Source: Cunninghamia lanceolata (taxonomy: Eukaryota; Streptophyta; Pinopsida; Cupressales; Cupressaceae). From it: a stretch of 64,000 nucleotides of DNA. The position numbers and the translations under genes were made by a program. Under the pieces are notes generated by a model that was not told where the DNA came from, made no database searches, and was given only the letters and a program-made list of their open reading frames with translations. Of the stretch, positions 1 to 12,165 are shown in pieces (the stretch's first letter is position 1; each line of letters starts with the position of its first letter). The DNA is taken from NCBI GenBank assembly GCA_027924645.1, contig BSBN01000888.1:13709001-13773000 (forward strand). Reading direction: 5' to 3'.

Positions 1-2122
1 GACTGCATGTCTTGTAGGTTATTTATATGCTGTGGTTCAACATTATTGAAGAATTGAAAAAACTTTGTATGTGCAGTCTCTGTAATTCATATGCTCTATT
101 TTCTACTTTCATGAATATGAAATTAAAAGAGCAGTAGCTCTATATTTCTATTTCTCCTTTGCCTCTTAACCAGCAAAGTGGTATCAGAGACGTCTAAAAG
201 TCCTGGGCTGTGTAATTAGCTCCTTGTTGTGTCAGCTATAGACTGTAAGCTTTACAACTTGTGATCTATGGGTTGAGTCATATGCGCTGTGAGATTTGAT
301 CTTTGGTCTGTATGAGGTAACGGCTGCAAAAGAAGAATCCACATTAGATCTGTCTGATAAACTAGAGGTTATCAAATCTGAGATGTATAAGCTGTGTTAT
401 GTTAGCTTGTAGGTTGTGAGCTGGTATGGATTGTGTCATGTGATTTGTGGGTTGTGTATATGGACATTGGCAGAAGCCTTTATTAAAGTCTATTCTCCCC
501 ATTCTAGTTAAGAAATCCTATAGCACTTGTGTTTAGGTAGATTGATGCTACAATTTTCCTTTCGTTTGCCCTTATTTCCTTTCTTGCGGTGTTAAATTTG
601 GTGAAGTTAAAGATTACTGAAAAGAAAGCTGCTATAAGGGTTCAGAAAGGTTGTTTGTAAGATCTTGGTTTGTAGGAATCACTGAAGCAGATTCGTGAGG
701 AGATCACTATCAAACGTTTGTCAAGAAAACGCCAGCAAGGAAAGAGAGCAGAGAAAGTTTGTAGGCCGCAACCACTGAGGAAATAACTGGAGTAGGGAAT
801 CGCCCATATCTAAAAAATGTCAGATCGCTACTAAGGAAATCAAGCCGAAGCTTGAGGAGCTAATCTAATGTGAAACCGAAGACCCAGGTAGAGCAGGCAA
901 ATCTGGGAAGATTGTGCAAGTGTGTCAGAGCCAAGTTGTATCAGTTTGTTTGTGCAAAGAAAGTTACATTGCTGCTGGAGATCGTAAGTAGTATTGTGCA
1001 AAGAAAAGGTGGAAGTCAAAGAGGGATCGTTGCTGAAGTGGCTGGAGTTTTTTTGCATGCCGTAGTAAATAAATTGAATCACCTGAAAAAGGAAGTGTCC
1101 ATTTGAAGTCGCAGAGATTTATTGCTGCATATCTGGAAACAAGGCATCATAGTTTTTCAAGAGAAGCCACTTTCAATCCCTGTTGTTGAAGGAAGATGCT
1201 GTGGAGATAAAGCCACTACTAGTCACATGATCTGCAAAAACACAGGAAGCATTGGAGTTGCAGATCTAAGAAAGAGAAGTTGCTAGAAGACAAAATGAAG
1301 GGTTAAATTGCATAGAGGAATCACTAATATTTAAGCAGTAAGTTTTTTGTGCTGGAGATCAAGGATTTGCAAACAGAGGTGATCAAAGGCTTCTGCTAGA
1401 GGAAGTGAAGGTCATTGTCAAAGGAAGATAAAGCCGCAGATCTGAGGAAGTTTCCAAATCATAGAGAATCAAGTGGCAGTCAGTGAAATTAGAGTCGAAG
1501 TTTATTTTTGTGAAATATGGTCTTAATCTCAAAACCCCTGAGCTGAGGATGTCAGAGTATGTTGACCCTATTGTCCATCTTGAAGTTTGTTTTGTAGATC
1601 ATAAAAAGTTTGAAGAGTTTGTATAAGTCTCTTGGTTTAGAGAGAATGAAATATTATGTAGAAAAACATTCTTAAAATCTGTAGAACAAAGTAGGAAGTG
1701 TTGATAAAAGATATCAGAAGGTCAGAGGAGGATAGAGAAGGATAGGTGTCTGATGTTGTAAAACAAAAGTTGAGTGAAATTGTCAATGTATAAGGAAATA
1801 ATATGGTTGAATGCTGCAACATTTTGTATTTGTGTAAGCCATGTATGAAATCGGAAGAAGCAATTGAAGTTAGGATCCCCGAGCACCAGCAGTGTGACTC
1901 TATGGGAGGTGTTGAGGAAAGCAAGGTAATCACACCTAAACCTACAATGGATTGGTGATATTCATAGCCGATGAGAAGGCCAGATCTCATGGATAGAGCA
2001 TCCCAATAACAAAATGGGATTTCCTAGGTTTGATTCTTAGAAGTTGAAGATTGTAGATGCTGAAGCATCAGTGAAGAGGTAAAAGAAAGAAATCAAAATT
2101 CGTAGTTGTGATTAAGGGGGAG
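1..2122 (+). mobile_element. Non-autonomous LTR retroelement, right-hand part (5' LTR end to polypurine tract)
   Basis: The stretch begins inside what looks like a 5' LTR ending near 175. It is followed after three bases by a perfect tRNA-Met primer site (179-189) and, about 1.9 kb later, by a polypurine tract (2114-2122) directly abutting a TG dinucleotide at 2123. Between these signals I find no gag or pol reading frame: the longest ORFs are under 120 codons and show no retroelement motif. The sequence is rich in short purine-heavy phrases resembling 'gcagatctgaggaag', which gives a repetitive feel. This organisation fits a non-autonomous element that borrows proteins from a copia relative. 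The 5' LTR start lies left of the window. Its right end interrupts the first exon of the cellulose synthase-like gene. The LTR and primer calls are seen; non-autonomy is inferred. Confidence 0.6.
179..189 (+). other. Primer binding site, tRNA-iMet type
   Basis: TGGTATCAGAG is an exact match to the complement of the plant initiator tRNA-Met 3' end, the usual primer of Ty1/copia and many Ty3/gypsy elements. It lies three bases after a plausible LTR end in CA at 175, so the element runs in the plus direction. Confidence 0.75.
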
Positions 2123-2177
2123 TGTTGGAGATTGTAATCCCAACTACTTCATTGAGTTGGGATTACAATCTCCAACA
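2123..2177. repeat. Perfect 55-bp inverted repeat at the element/gene junction
   Basis: Two 23-bp arms (2123-2145 and 2155-2177) are exact reverse complements around a 9-base loop, beginning TGTTGG and ending CCAACA. The left arm follows a polypurine tract and so should be the start of the 3' LTR. The right arm is the same LTR tip inverted, and it is followed immediately by coding sequence of the cellulose synthase-like gene. The rest of the LTR is absent. It may be a head-to-head LTR remnant left by recombination or deletion. Confidence 0.7.
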
Positions 2178-5100
2178 GGCTTCGCCTTCATTTGGGTATT
2201 AGATCAGGCCTACAGATGGCAGCCAGTCAATCGATATACTTTCCCCGATAGACTATCTGAGAGGTAAGAGATGTAGATAAGTGTTGATTTCCTTTCTTTT
2301 TTAAATAATTTTTGGGAACCTGTAAGATTAGTTTTATTCGTTTATGAATGATCAGGTTTGAGAAGGAACTACCGCCTGTCGATATATTTATATGCACTGC
2401 CGATCCAGTTAAAGAACCTCCAATCAGTGTTGTAAACACTGTGCTGTCCACTCTTGCCTTTGATTATCCAGTAGAAAAACTTTCTTGTTATTTATCGGAT
2501 GATGGAGGATCCATTCTCACATTTTACGCTCTGTTTGAAGCTTCACGTTTTGCAAAGATTTGGGTTCCTTTTTGCCACAAGTATTCCATTCAACAGAGGT
2601 GCCCAGATGCATATTTCTCTGAAGTTTTTGAGGGGGAAAGTGAGAATTTTTCCTTCATAAAAGAACGGGAGCATGTCAAGGTGAGGGTAGGTTAAGTAGA
2701 TTGATCAATTCGTTCAAGAAGTTATGTATCCTCATATATAATGCTATGTTTTGTTATAGATTCTGTACAAGGACATGAAGTATTGTATCAATGGCACTGT
2801 GGAGAGAGGAGCCGTTCCAGAAGACAAACTGAAAGAGCACAATGGCTTCAAAGAATGGTTCGCTGGAAGCAATTCGCGAGATCATCCTAGTATTGTTCAG
2901 GTCATAAAATTTATTCTTTATGTAGGCAAAGAAATTATAAAGGGTACCATATTCTTAAGTCTATTCATTATAAGTACGGATTCTACTAATGAACGAAGAG
3001 GAGATGGACGTAGAGGGGTATAGTTTGCCCAATCTGGTATATGTAGCACGTGAAAAGAGGCTTGGATATCCACATCATTTCAAGGCTGGTGGTCTCAATG
3101 CTTTGGTAATGTGTGAATTTCTGTCCTCTTTGTTTCCAGATTAAATTCTTTGAGTGAACGAGCAGTTGGGTTCTGTAATTTTGTTTGTTTGGCACACCAT
3201 GGCATGCAGTGTATAAATTATTGTTTCCTTTAGTGTTATGTTTTGAGGGATATATATATCCCTTCCATTTCACAAGATTTTATTCTAATAATAAATTTTT
3301 GTAAGTCTTCCAATTTTATCAAGAGACCAAGAACTGTTTATAAATTCTCCATTCCACAACTTCCCACTATATTTGAATTTTTATTGTGAATCTACTTTTG
3401 TTTGTGGTTAACGGCTTACCTTATTTAGGGCTGCTTAGATAGCCCGCTATTGAATGGTAATATTTAGTAACCTCTTAAATATGGCTGCTTAGATAACCTA
3501 CTTTTTGGATGACAATCGACAATAATTTTTGGGAAAGGATAAGGATTAAACAGTTTACATGTTTTTTGTAATTTGGAACATAGGAAGTTTTATTAAGAAG
3601 TTCAGGCAAGCCTTGAACATCACCAACTCAAAATCTAAGAATATCTGACAACTTTATCAATTTAATTGTAATGGGTGTGTTTGACAGATCAGAGTCTCTG
3701 CTGTAATGACCAATGCTCCATTTATTCTTACCCTGGACTGCGACATGTATGCTAATAACTGCCAGGCGCTTCGTGAAATGTTATGTTTTTTCATGGACCC
3801 ACAGACAGGGCACCAGTTTGGATATGTCCAGGTTCCCCAAAGATTTAAGAGCGTTACAAAAAATGATCTCTATGCTACTAAGCTCACGAGGATAACCCAG
3901 GTGAGAATCAATATAATCTGTAAATCTTTGTATACAGTTCTATTTAACCATCATGTATGCAATTTAATAAAAAAATGTTTGTGAAAAAAAACAAAGAAAA
4001 TTTGCTCAATCAATTGTTCATTTTTCCTTGATTAAAGAAAAATTATGGACAGAATGTTTTTCTTCGTTTGGCTTCAAGGGTAAGGAATCCATTTCGTCAT
4101 ATTTAGATGAGATACTCCAAGGTTTGACACTTTTGTTGGCACCTTGAGCACTATATAGTTTCTGCAATCCTTAAACATTTACTTTTGTTATTCTGATGGT
4201 AAATGAATGAAGAGTGTGATAAAACATTAATATAAAAATTATGATAATTCTGATAATAATTGAATGAGGAAATGTCATATAAAACATTATATAAAAATTG
4301 TTACACAATTAAATACTGTAAATTTACAAACATAACTGAGTGTTGAAGTGTTTTTTTTTTTTTTTTTTAGATACCACTTCAAGGAATGGATGGAATGGAA
4401 GGACCATTATATGTGGGCACTGGATGCATTCACCGAAGGGATGTGCTTTGCCCAGTCGACCAACAACACAATCATTGGAAGAATTCAGGCAACATGGTAG
4501 AAGATGCAAAAGAGCTTTCTAAGTGCACATACGAGCAGAACACCCAGTGGGGAAGCAAGGCAATCCCACATTTATCTTTTCAAAGTTTTAATGTGAAATA
4601 GATGCAAATTATATATTCTAATCCAAGTTTTTTTTTTGGGGCAATCTTTTAGGCTGGCATGCTGTATGACTGTGCAGTGGAGGACGTACTGACGGGCTTT
4701 GCCATACAATGTAGAGGCTGGAAATCCGCTCTCTGCATTCCCACGCGAGACACTTTTGTGGGTTGCCCAACAGTCAATCTGAACGATACATTGATTCAAC
4801 AAAAGAGATGGACCGCAGGTCTTTTGGAGATTTTTGTAAGCAAATTTTGCCCATTATTCCATGGCAACAGCATATCTCACAGAATGGCTTATACTTCTTA
4901 CTGTTTCTGGGGCCCCTCTTCATTACATATGCTCTGCTACGCCACTCTTCCAGCATTATGTATGCTCAGCGGCAAATCAATATTTCCTGCGGTAAATTTA
5001 CAATTTCTTTTTGATAAGTTCGGTGGATTGATTATATTGTCTGTGAGCAACCAGTTTGTTGTGGTCAATGCATTGTTTGTTTACAACCAGTATATTGTGA

Positions 5101-5841
5101 TTAATGTATTGGCGTAGAGAACACAATATATTCGTTTTTCACATGGAACTTTCCTCCACAAGAAAACAGTCGTACATTGACAACACCACATTCATTATAT
5201 ACTCTTCCTATTAATTAACTTGCCTTCATTCTTTCATAAAAGGTTATTTACTGATTACTGTATGTAATTGTGTTTATCAGATTTGGGATCCATGGGCTCT
5301 CCTCTTTGTATTTTTATCAGTTTCTGCATATGCTTATAGTGCAATTGAGTTTATATACGTGGGAGGTGGCTCTTTGAAACGTTGGTGGAACGAGCAAAGG
5401 ATGTGGATGAAAAAAGGCGTGTCGTCGTATCTGTTTGGATTGATTCAAGTCCTCTGCAAATTAATGGGTATTTCTGAAGTGGGTTTTGAGGTAACAAGCA
5501 AAGTATCAGACAGTGAAGCAGACAAAAGCTATGAGGCAGAAATTTTTGAGTTTGGGGTGGCCTCTACACTTTTCATTCCTCCCTCCACGCTGGCAATGAT
5601 CGACTTTGTAGCGTTGGTGGGTGGAATTGTGCAAGTGCGCATGGGAGGGTACGAGGTATTTGAGAGTATGTTTGTGCAGTTAATGTTATCAGGCTTCCTG
5701 TTTATAAATAGTTATCCAATATTGGAAGGGATGTGGGTGAGGAATAATAAAGGGCGAATGCCCACACCCATTACTATTTCCTCCTCTATCTTGGTAGTGT
5801 GCGCGTGGTGGATTGTGTCGATCATGTCAATCATGTCATGA
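2178..5841 (+). CDS. Cellulose synthase-like protein (GT2 family, CslE/CslG-like clade), 5'-truncated, 8 exons
   Basis: This would encode a Golgi or plasma-membrane glycosyltransferase of family 2 that makes a cell-wall polysaccharide. Exons read as 2178-2263 (partial), 2356-2680, 2760-2900, ~2974-3105, 3688-3900, 4371-4559, 4653-4991 and 5281-5841, about 660 codons. Family proteins are commonly near 730 residues, so about 70 N-terminal residues are missing. In order I see LDQAYRW near the first membrane segment, SDDGGS (first Asp), the HHFKAG motif, LDCDMYAN (DxD), [16 protein letters not shown] (third Asp) and QQKRW, then C-terminal hydrophobic segments and a stop at 5841. All four catalytic signatures are intact. 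Exon 1 is cut at 2178 by a retroelement. No AG acceptor keeps exon 4 in frame. The 4560-4652 intron uses GC-AG. The subfamily assignment is a judgement from motif style; the gene may be a young pseudogene. Confidence 0.85.
2901..2973 (+). other. Intron 3 with non-canonical or lost acceptor
   Basis: Exon 3 ends in phase 0 at CAG|GT (2900). The protein resumes in frame at GTA CGG ATT CTA (2974), but the two preceding bases are AA rather than AG. An in-frame TAA sits immediately upstream, so no earlier acceptor can preserve the frame. The AG one base later (2973-2974) would shift the frame. Confidence 0.5.
4560..4652 (+). other. GC-AG intron
   Basis: Exon 6 ends ...AGCAAG and the intron begins GCAATC; the acceptor is TTTTAG at 4647-4652. 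The protein is continuous across this junction (phase 0 on both sides: QWGSK then AGMLYD). GC donors with a strong AAG exon end are a known functional minority class in plants. Confidence 0.7.
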
Positions 5842-5896
5842 TTATGTAAGAAGTTTCATACTGTGTTAAAATTGATACTGTAAATGGCATTGTTTA

Positions 5897-6590
5897 TTTA
5901 TAACCTTGTATATTAAGTTACTTATGTTATAAATTTATTTTATTATTTTTTATGTGAGTTGCTTTATCTATAACCTTGTATATTAAGTTACATATGTATT
6001 AAATTTATTTTATTGTTTTTGATGTGAGTTGGTTTTGGTTCATTTTGTTTAATTTATCTTTTTACTTTAGAAACATGTACGAAGTTTTAGAGTGATCTTT
6101 AATAAAAAAAGGTTAAAATTGATATTGTAAATGACCTTCTTATTGTCTTCATAGATAAGGGAGAGGAGTTTTTTATTCAATTTGATAATAATAAAAATTA
6201 ATGGTAGTAATTATCTATAACGTTGTTTATTAAGTTACTTGTGTTTTAAATTGATTTTATTATTTTTTGATGTGAGTTGCTTTCTGTTAATTTTTTTAAT
6301 TTAGGTTTTTATTTTGGAAACATGTAAAAAGTTTCAGAGTGATTTTTAGCACAAAAAGGTTAAGATTGATACTGTAAATGGCCTTGTTGTTGTCTATATA
6401 TATAAAAGAGAGGAGTATTTTATTCAATATGATAATAATAAAGATTAATGGTAGTAGTTATCTATAACCTTGTATATTAAGTTACTATGTTTTAAAATTA
6501 TTTTATTGTTTTTTATGTGAGTTGCTTTTGGTTAAATTTTTAATTTAGATTTTTATTTTGTAAACCTATATTTGGTTAGTTATTTTGGAG
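5897..6590 (+). repeat. AT-rich tandem repeat, ~246-bp period, downstream of the Csl gene
   Basis: The phrase 'ataaccttgtatattaagtt' or a close variant occurs near 5900, 5969, 6215 and 6461. The last three are about 246 bp apart, and the flanking phrases 'gataataataaa', 'atggtagta' and 'tgtgagttgctttt' recur with the same spacing. Two full diverged units (about 6115-6360 and 6361-6590) and a partial one are visible. No coding potential is seen. Confidence 0.65.
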
Positions 6591-9500
6591 GTGACTTGTT
6601 TTAATTAATTATGTGATAAAAAAATATTTGTATTGAAATATTTCTTTAGGTTTCAATTAACAATAATTTGGTAATATAAATTAGATTTAAATAAATAATA
6701 TGTTCAAAAATGAAATTATAATTAAAAGGATTAGAATAGTTTTATTTTGTTTTATTGATTAGAGTTAGTCAATGATGGATGTTTTGTCTAATCAGTGTGG
6801 GACCCACAATGTATACACACATGAAATGATGCAAAATTGAGAAAAGGCAATTTGAATACTATGCCCCCTCAAATTAAGTGTATGCATCCTATGGATTAGA
6901 TTTGAGAGGAAAAGGTTCAAGAGCCACATGTGATAATTTATTGTTTACCAAAGATGTAAATTGAAAGATATAATCATGAAAGACCATGTGATGGGGACAC
7001 ACAAAATTGACTCCAATCTTGCCCCCGTTATAAGGACAAGAGTATGGGTATAATGGTCATGTGTCATGTGTCATCATGTAAGAGCAAGATAATAAATGTC
7101 ATAAAATATTTGTGCATAAAAGAATAACATGAAAAAGATGATGTGAGATATCACTACGAGATAGCCATATAATATTCCATGTAAAATATGGTTTTGTAAA
7201 TGGTATAAAAAGTGTACATGAGAAAAGGCATCATGAGATAAGCATATGAAGAAGCAGGCGTAATATATATGTGCCCAATATTGCCCCTCCTTGCGAGGGA
7301 AAGCATTAGTTAAAATAAGATGGCCTCACACAATATTTAATCATGAGGTGTAATAGAATATGACATAAGAAAGGTGGTTGTAAGATATGATCATGAAAGT
7401 ACCAAAAGAAAAAATGTCTTATAATTAATAATGATATCAAAATGTGGAAGCATTTAGGAAAATATTAGGTGTAAAGATGTCAATGAATGAAATAATTATA
7501 AGATGTAGTAACATGAGTGCATAACTGAAGGGGAGAATAAGATTAACTTGGCTTGAAAAATGTTCTTAATAGACACTCCTAAGTAGGAAATCCAAGAAAT
7601 GTGGTGTGCATTGTGGCAAGTGCCCTAATTTTAAAAGAAGACTCATAAACAAGTGTGAAGGTAAAATAGGAGAAGAAAAAATAAAAGGCATAAGAAAAAG
7701 GCCATTAAATCATATATGATGGAATAATAATAAGGAGTAGGAGCATAATAATTGAGGCTTGATAAAAGGGCCAATGAATAAGTAAAAGGCAAAGAAAGCT
7801 ATTTTTTTGTTAACATGAATGAGAGTGTGAAGGACATTTACATAGCTTTGTATCATCAAAATTCATATGAAATACTCAAAGGAAAAGAGTAAATAAAGAC
7901 AACAAAAGGAGGTTTTGAAATAAAAAGGAGTACATTTCATGGTCACTTATGTCAACAAGCACTATGAGAGTTATGTTTGTGTCATCCACATAGTTTCAAT
8001 TAACATACAAACAAAGAGAACTTAATAAAAATATATGTATGATTAGTAGAAAGTGTGCTCCAAGAGGATTTGGAACACTAAGAAGTGAATAAATCCTTTA
8101 ACTAGTACTCATATGTGGTGTTGGTGGTTTTCTAAAAATTTGATGCATCCTTATGTGAGTTGTTGATTTCTTAAGTTACTATGGTTTAAGCCTCATTGTG
8201 AACTATTAAAACATTAGGTTTAAACATTTGGATGTTGGCAGTGTTCTCTTTGTTTGGTCTTTGGCTTTGAATTGTTATATTTAAAAGTCGATAGCTTATT
8301 CCTGTAGCTTCATTAAGAAGTTATCTCTTGATATCTTTGCATCCCATCTTGTAACCTACCTCTAGATATTTTTACCACCCTTTTCCTATTGTACACTTAA
8401 TTTTGTCTAGGTCATGGGAACATTAGATCTAAGTGCTCCTGGTGGCCACAAGATACATACATGTCACATCTCTTTTGTGTTGTGAGTTTCCTTTATATAA
8501 CAACATTCATGTGGGTCCCTGACTTTGAAATTATGAGCTTGTAGCCTCGCACCAAATGTATCCTTGTTAGAAATTCAATTTTACAAGAATCTAGTGTAAT
8601 GTGGGTCCCATTATCTAGTTATCACATCCTTATTTGATAGATGTTGTCCACTAGAATTGTACATGGACATATTTGTAGAGGTTGGCCACATTTGGGTATG
8701 CGGAAAAGTCTTATTGCATTATAGTGGCCCTTTACATCATAGTTTTAAGTGGTGGGCTTTCCTCCTTCCATATGATGTGTGATGGTTGTCAATTTCATCT
8801 AATCTAATTTAACACTACTACATTCACTAGGTGCTAGGAACGCGCCAAGTGTTTTATTACTTCTTGAAAAGGAATATGATGTGGTACCAATTATGTGTCC
8901 TATTTTCCCAAGTACTAAGGTCTTATTAGTTGATTAAATGGTAGGTTTAGAGGTGGTAGTTACAGTGTAGAGTGGAACCTTGAGACATTTAGATGTCAAG
9001 TTGTTATTACAATGTATATACCCTTTACATCATAGCTTTGAAAGTGGGCCCTAGTATTGGAAATGTAATGCATGATGACCATTGATCTAGGCTAGTAAGA
9101 TTGAATGGTAGTAAGCTTCACTATGCCAAAGAAGTCTTATTTGTCAAGGTGCATTTCATGAAGGCCCCTATTTGTAATGCCACCTGTGTTCTAGCTCATC
9201 CAAATGCATCTGTCCCATTGGTTAGAAGAGTGGAGGGTTCTCCACCAACTTTAAGTGGATGTGGAAGGATAAAATGGACATGTGTTGAGCCCACATCTCA
9301 TTTCAGGGAAGCTTGACATTGTAGTTTTAAATGGACATCAGATATCCTAGGTGGCAACGTGTGGTTACAATTGATCTTTTCATGATCAATATCAATGGCT
9401 AGTATTCTAGCAGAATTGAAAGATTTAACCATGATGACATTAATTACATAGGTTTTAATGTTCAAGATGATGAGAAAAATTAATTCATTTCATGCAAATG

Positions 9501-9799
9501 CAAAAGCATCATAATAGAATTCTAGTTTGTTGAACCAAAATGAAGGAAGTTGTAAGTCTTGAAGAAGAGGAGAAGTTAAAATTGGTGGTGTACTTGTAGT
9601 CTACAACATTCTAAGAATTGTGAGTTTTAATCTAAAATTTGCAGTTCCTTTATGTTTCTAAAATTGTGCTAAGATTTTTGAGTGCATGGTAGTGTTTTGA
9701 AAAGGCTTATTTCATGGTATTGTGAGGTTATTTCTATAGAAAATTTGGTTTTCCTCCATTACTACTGTCAAAACTATAAGATTTGGTTGAAATGCCACC
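6591..9799. other. AT-rich intergenic DNA, no gene recognised
   Basis: No ORF with recognisable domains and no clear LTR ends or target duplications. A 71-codon ORF at 9101-9316 has no recognisable motif. Weakly similar phrases ('ctttacatcatag..tt') recur near 8733, 9023 and 9313, hinting at an old ~290-bp repeat. Confidence 0.4.
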
Positions 9800-10084
9800 T
9801 AAGAATGTGAATGAATGAAGGAAAGTAAAATAGAAATCAGATATGAGCCAAATAAATTGTATTCAACTCAAGACAATTTGCAAAGCATACAATGAAAAAT
9901 CGATGCTCATATGAGATCAAGGGGTGGGTATATATAGGATAATCCACCCAAGAGACTAAAAAACAACCAATGTTGGAAAAAGTGACAAAGTCCCTATGTA
10001 AACTTAACCTAGTGTGAAGAGAGCCAAAGCGAAGGACAAGATAAGAAAGAGCAAGAAAGCATAGTAACCTTATTCACGCTAACA
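9800..10084 (-). mobile_element. Copia 3' LTR (left limit approximate)
   Basis: Read on the minus strand, a polypurine tract (10085-10096, complement of cccctccttaag) is followed by TGTTAGCG, a canonical LTR start, at 10084. The LTR then runs left to an end I cannot place exactly. Related LTR and tract sequences occur ending at 12515 and 25234, so the window holds three copies of this LTR family in the same orientation. Confidence 0.6.
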
Positions 10085-12165
10085 CCCCTCCTTAAGTGTA
10101 CCTTAGGGGAAAATATAGACAAAGATGCAAAGATGGGTCCCAGTAACTAGGCTTGATGAGGTACCCATGTACAAAAGATCCCCTCAAACAAAAAGGGAAG
10201 GAGAAAACCCAGTGGGAAAAAAATTCCCCCATGAGAGGATGAAGCAAGAAGGGCTAAGTGACCCCTAGAAGAAATGTCATGCACCTCCAAGATAGTCTGA
10301 AGATGAACATACTTTCTCTCAGTAAAGGGTTTGGTGAAGATATATGCAACCTTCTCTACTATAGGACAATATTGCAAATCGATGACCTACTCCTAAATCA
10401 GCTCCCTAAGAAAATGCATGTGGATCTCAATGTGTTTGGTCCACTAATGATGAACTAGATTCCTTGAGATCTAGATTGCACTCTAGTTCTCACAGTAGAT
10501 GACCGATGGATTTTGAAAAGTGATGCCAAGTTCAATGAGGATATTCTAAAGCCAAATAGCCTCAGTGGTAGCATTGATAGTCTCCCAATGCTCAATCTCC
10601 ATTGAAGAAAGAGCAACGACATGCTTCTTCTTACTCTACCAAAAATGGGACCAGAACTAAGGTGAAAAATGTAGCTAGATGTGGACTTGATATCATAAAG
10701 ATCACCGGCCCTATCAAAATCCATGTATCCAACCAAGTTTGAACTTGTTCCCACTACATAGTGAATCTCATACTTGTGAGTGCCCTGTATGTAGTGCAAG
10801 ATGCGTTTGGCAGCCTTCAAATGAAGTTCATGTGGCTCTATCATGAAGTGCAGAACATTGCCAACTGTAAAAGAAATGTTAGGGTGAGTATGAGTTAGGC
10901 AGATGAGGCTACCAATAAGTTAATGATACAAAACTTGGCATCAACCAGTGGTGTACAACACTTCGCCTAAAGCTAGACTCCTGACATAAAGGGAGTCAGT
11001 ATAGACTGGCAATCAACCATGTGAAATTTAGAAAGAAGATCAAGACCATACATGGGCCGCACAAGAGAGATCCTAGAAGAGGTTTGAGTGATCTCAATCC
11101 TAAGAAAATAGTGCAAGAGACCCAAGTAAGCCATGGAAAACCTATCATGCAAAATAGTCTTGATGCTCACAATGATGGATGAAGTGCTCTTAGTGGCAAT
11201 CAAGTCATTAACATAGAGAGTCAAGAAAAGAAGAGCATCTTATTGTATCAAAATATAGACATTCAGATCTAAATAGCATCTAGAGAACACAACTGAGAGA
11301 AGAAACGAGTCCATATTGGCATACCAAGCTCGTAGGGCTAGTTTGAGGCCATAGAGAGACTTTCACAATCAGAAAACTAATGAAGAATCATGAACAAATC
11401 CCTATGGTTGCTCCATGTAAATCTGATCATGTAGATCCCTGTGAAAAAATGCACTCTTCACATCCATTTGATGTATAGCCCAACCTTGAGCTGCAACAAT
11501 AGCAAGTAGCAAGCGAATGGAGTTTGTTTTGGTGATGGGAGCAAAGGTCTTAGTGTAGCCAACACCAGGAACCTAAGAGAAACCTTTATCTACAAGCCAT
11601 GCTTTGAGCTTGTCAGTTGATCCATCCGTGGAAAATTTGGTCTAATAGATCCACTTACATCGAACCATTTTTCTTCCCTTAGGAAGTGGATCAAGATCTA
11701 AAGTTTTGTTCCTAATCAAAGAGTTGTACTCTTCCTTCATTTTTGAATCCCACTCAGCAATACTTGATGCTTCATGAAATGATTATGGGTTTGAAGTTGT
11801 GGCAATGTAGGAATGTAGAATATCCTGATGCCTTAACTGAGTCCTCTGAGTATCTGAAGGATTCCCAACAAGATTTCCTACAGACTCAAGTGTCTGAGGA
11901 GCCCAATGAGGCATGTGAGGAGATGGAGGAGAATCCTCATCCTTAGAGCTCTACGAAGAGGAGAATGAAACCTCATGATCGACTCTGTGGGTAGAGGCAA
12001 TAAGAGAAAAATCATCTGAGTTACTGTCTAAATCCATTGTGGAGGAAGGAAGAATAGAGGATGAGCTAGGAGATCTTTCCTCAGATTGCACACTTTTCTC
12101 AATGAAGATCTCATGTGTCTTAGTATAAGAGTGAATGTGACTCAACAAGCCATGATCCTTGCAAT
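10085..12165 (-). pseudogene. Ty1/copia pol remnant: integrase-RT linker, reverse transcriptase, RNase H
   Basis: Reading leftward on the minus strand, 11951-12148 is a serine-rich stretch of the integrase-RT linker type. Around 11440-11560 are broken RT frames carrying the copia pattern of VDVKSAF-like residues. At 10973-11224 the RT palm appears, but the catalytic YVDD box reads YVND. 10455-10844 carries the RNase H start (KAAKRILHYIQGT), and 10147-10377 carries the C-terminal IFTKPFTE motif close to the polypurine tract. The frame is broken by many stops, so no protein can be made. The upstream gag and integrase of this copy are absent at its right end, where the LTR of another copia copy begins. 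Copia is certain; lineage is not. Confidence 0.8.

Noticed and set aside
840..1990. ORFs at 840-1082, 870-1106 and 1637-1990
   Set aside because: Overlapping on opposite strands or without any domain, inside the non-coding core of an LTR element.
8733..9345. Phrase 'ctttacatcatag' recurring at ~290-bp intervals
   Set aside because: Only short phrases match; the intervening sequence does not align convincingly by eye. Left as a hint, not called as a repeat.
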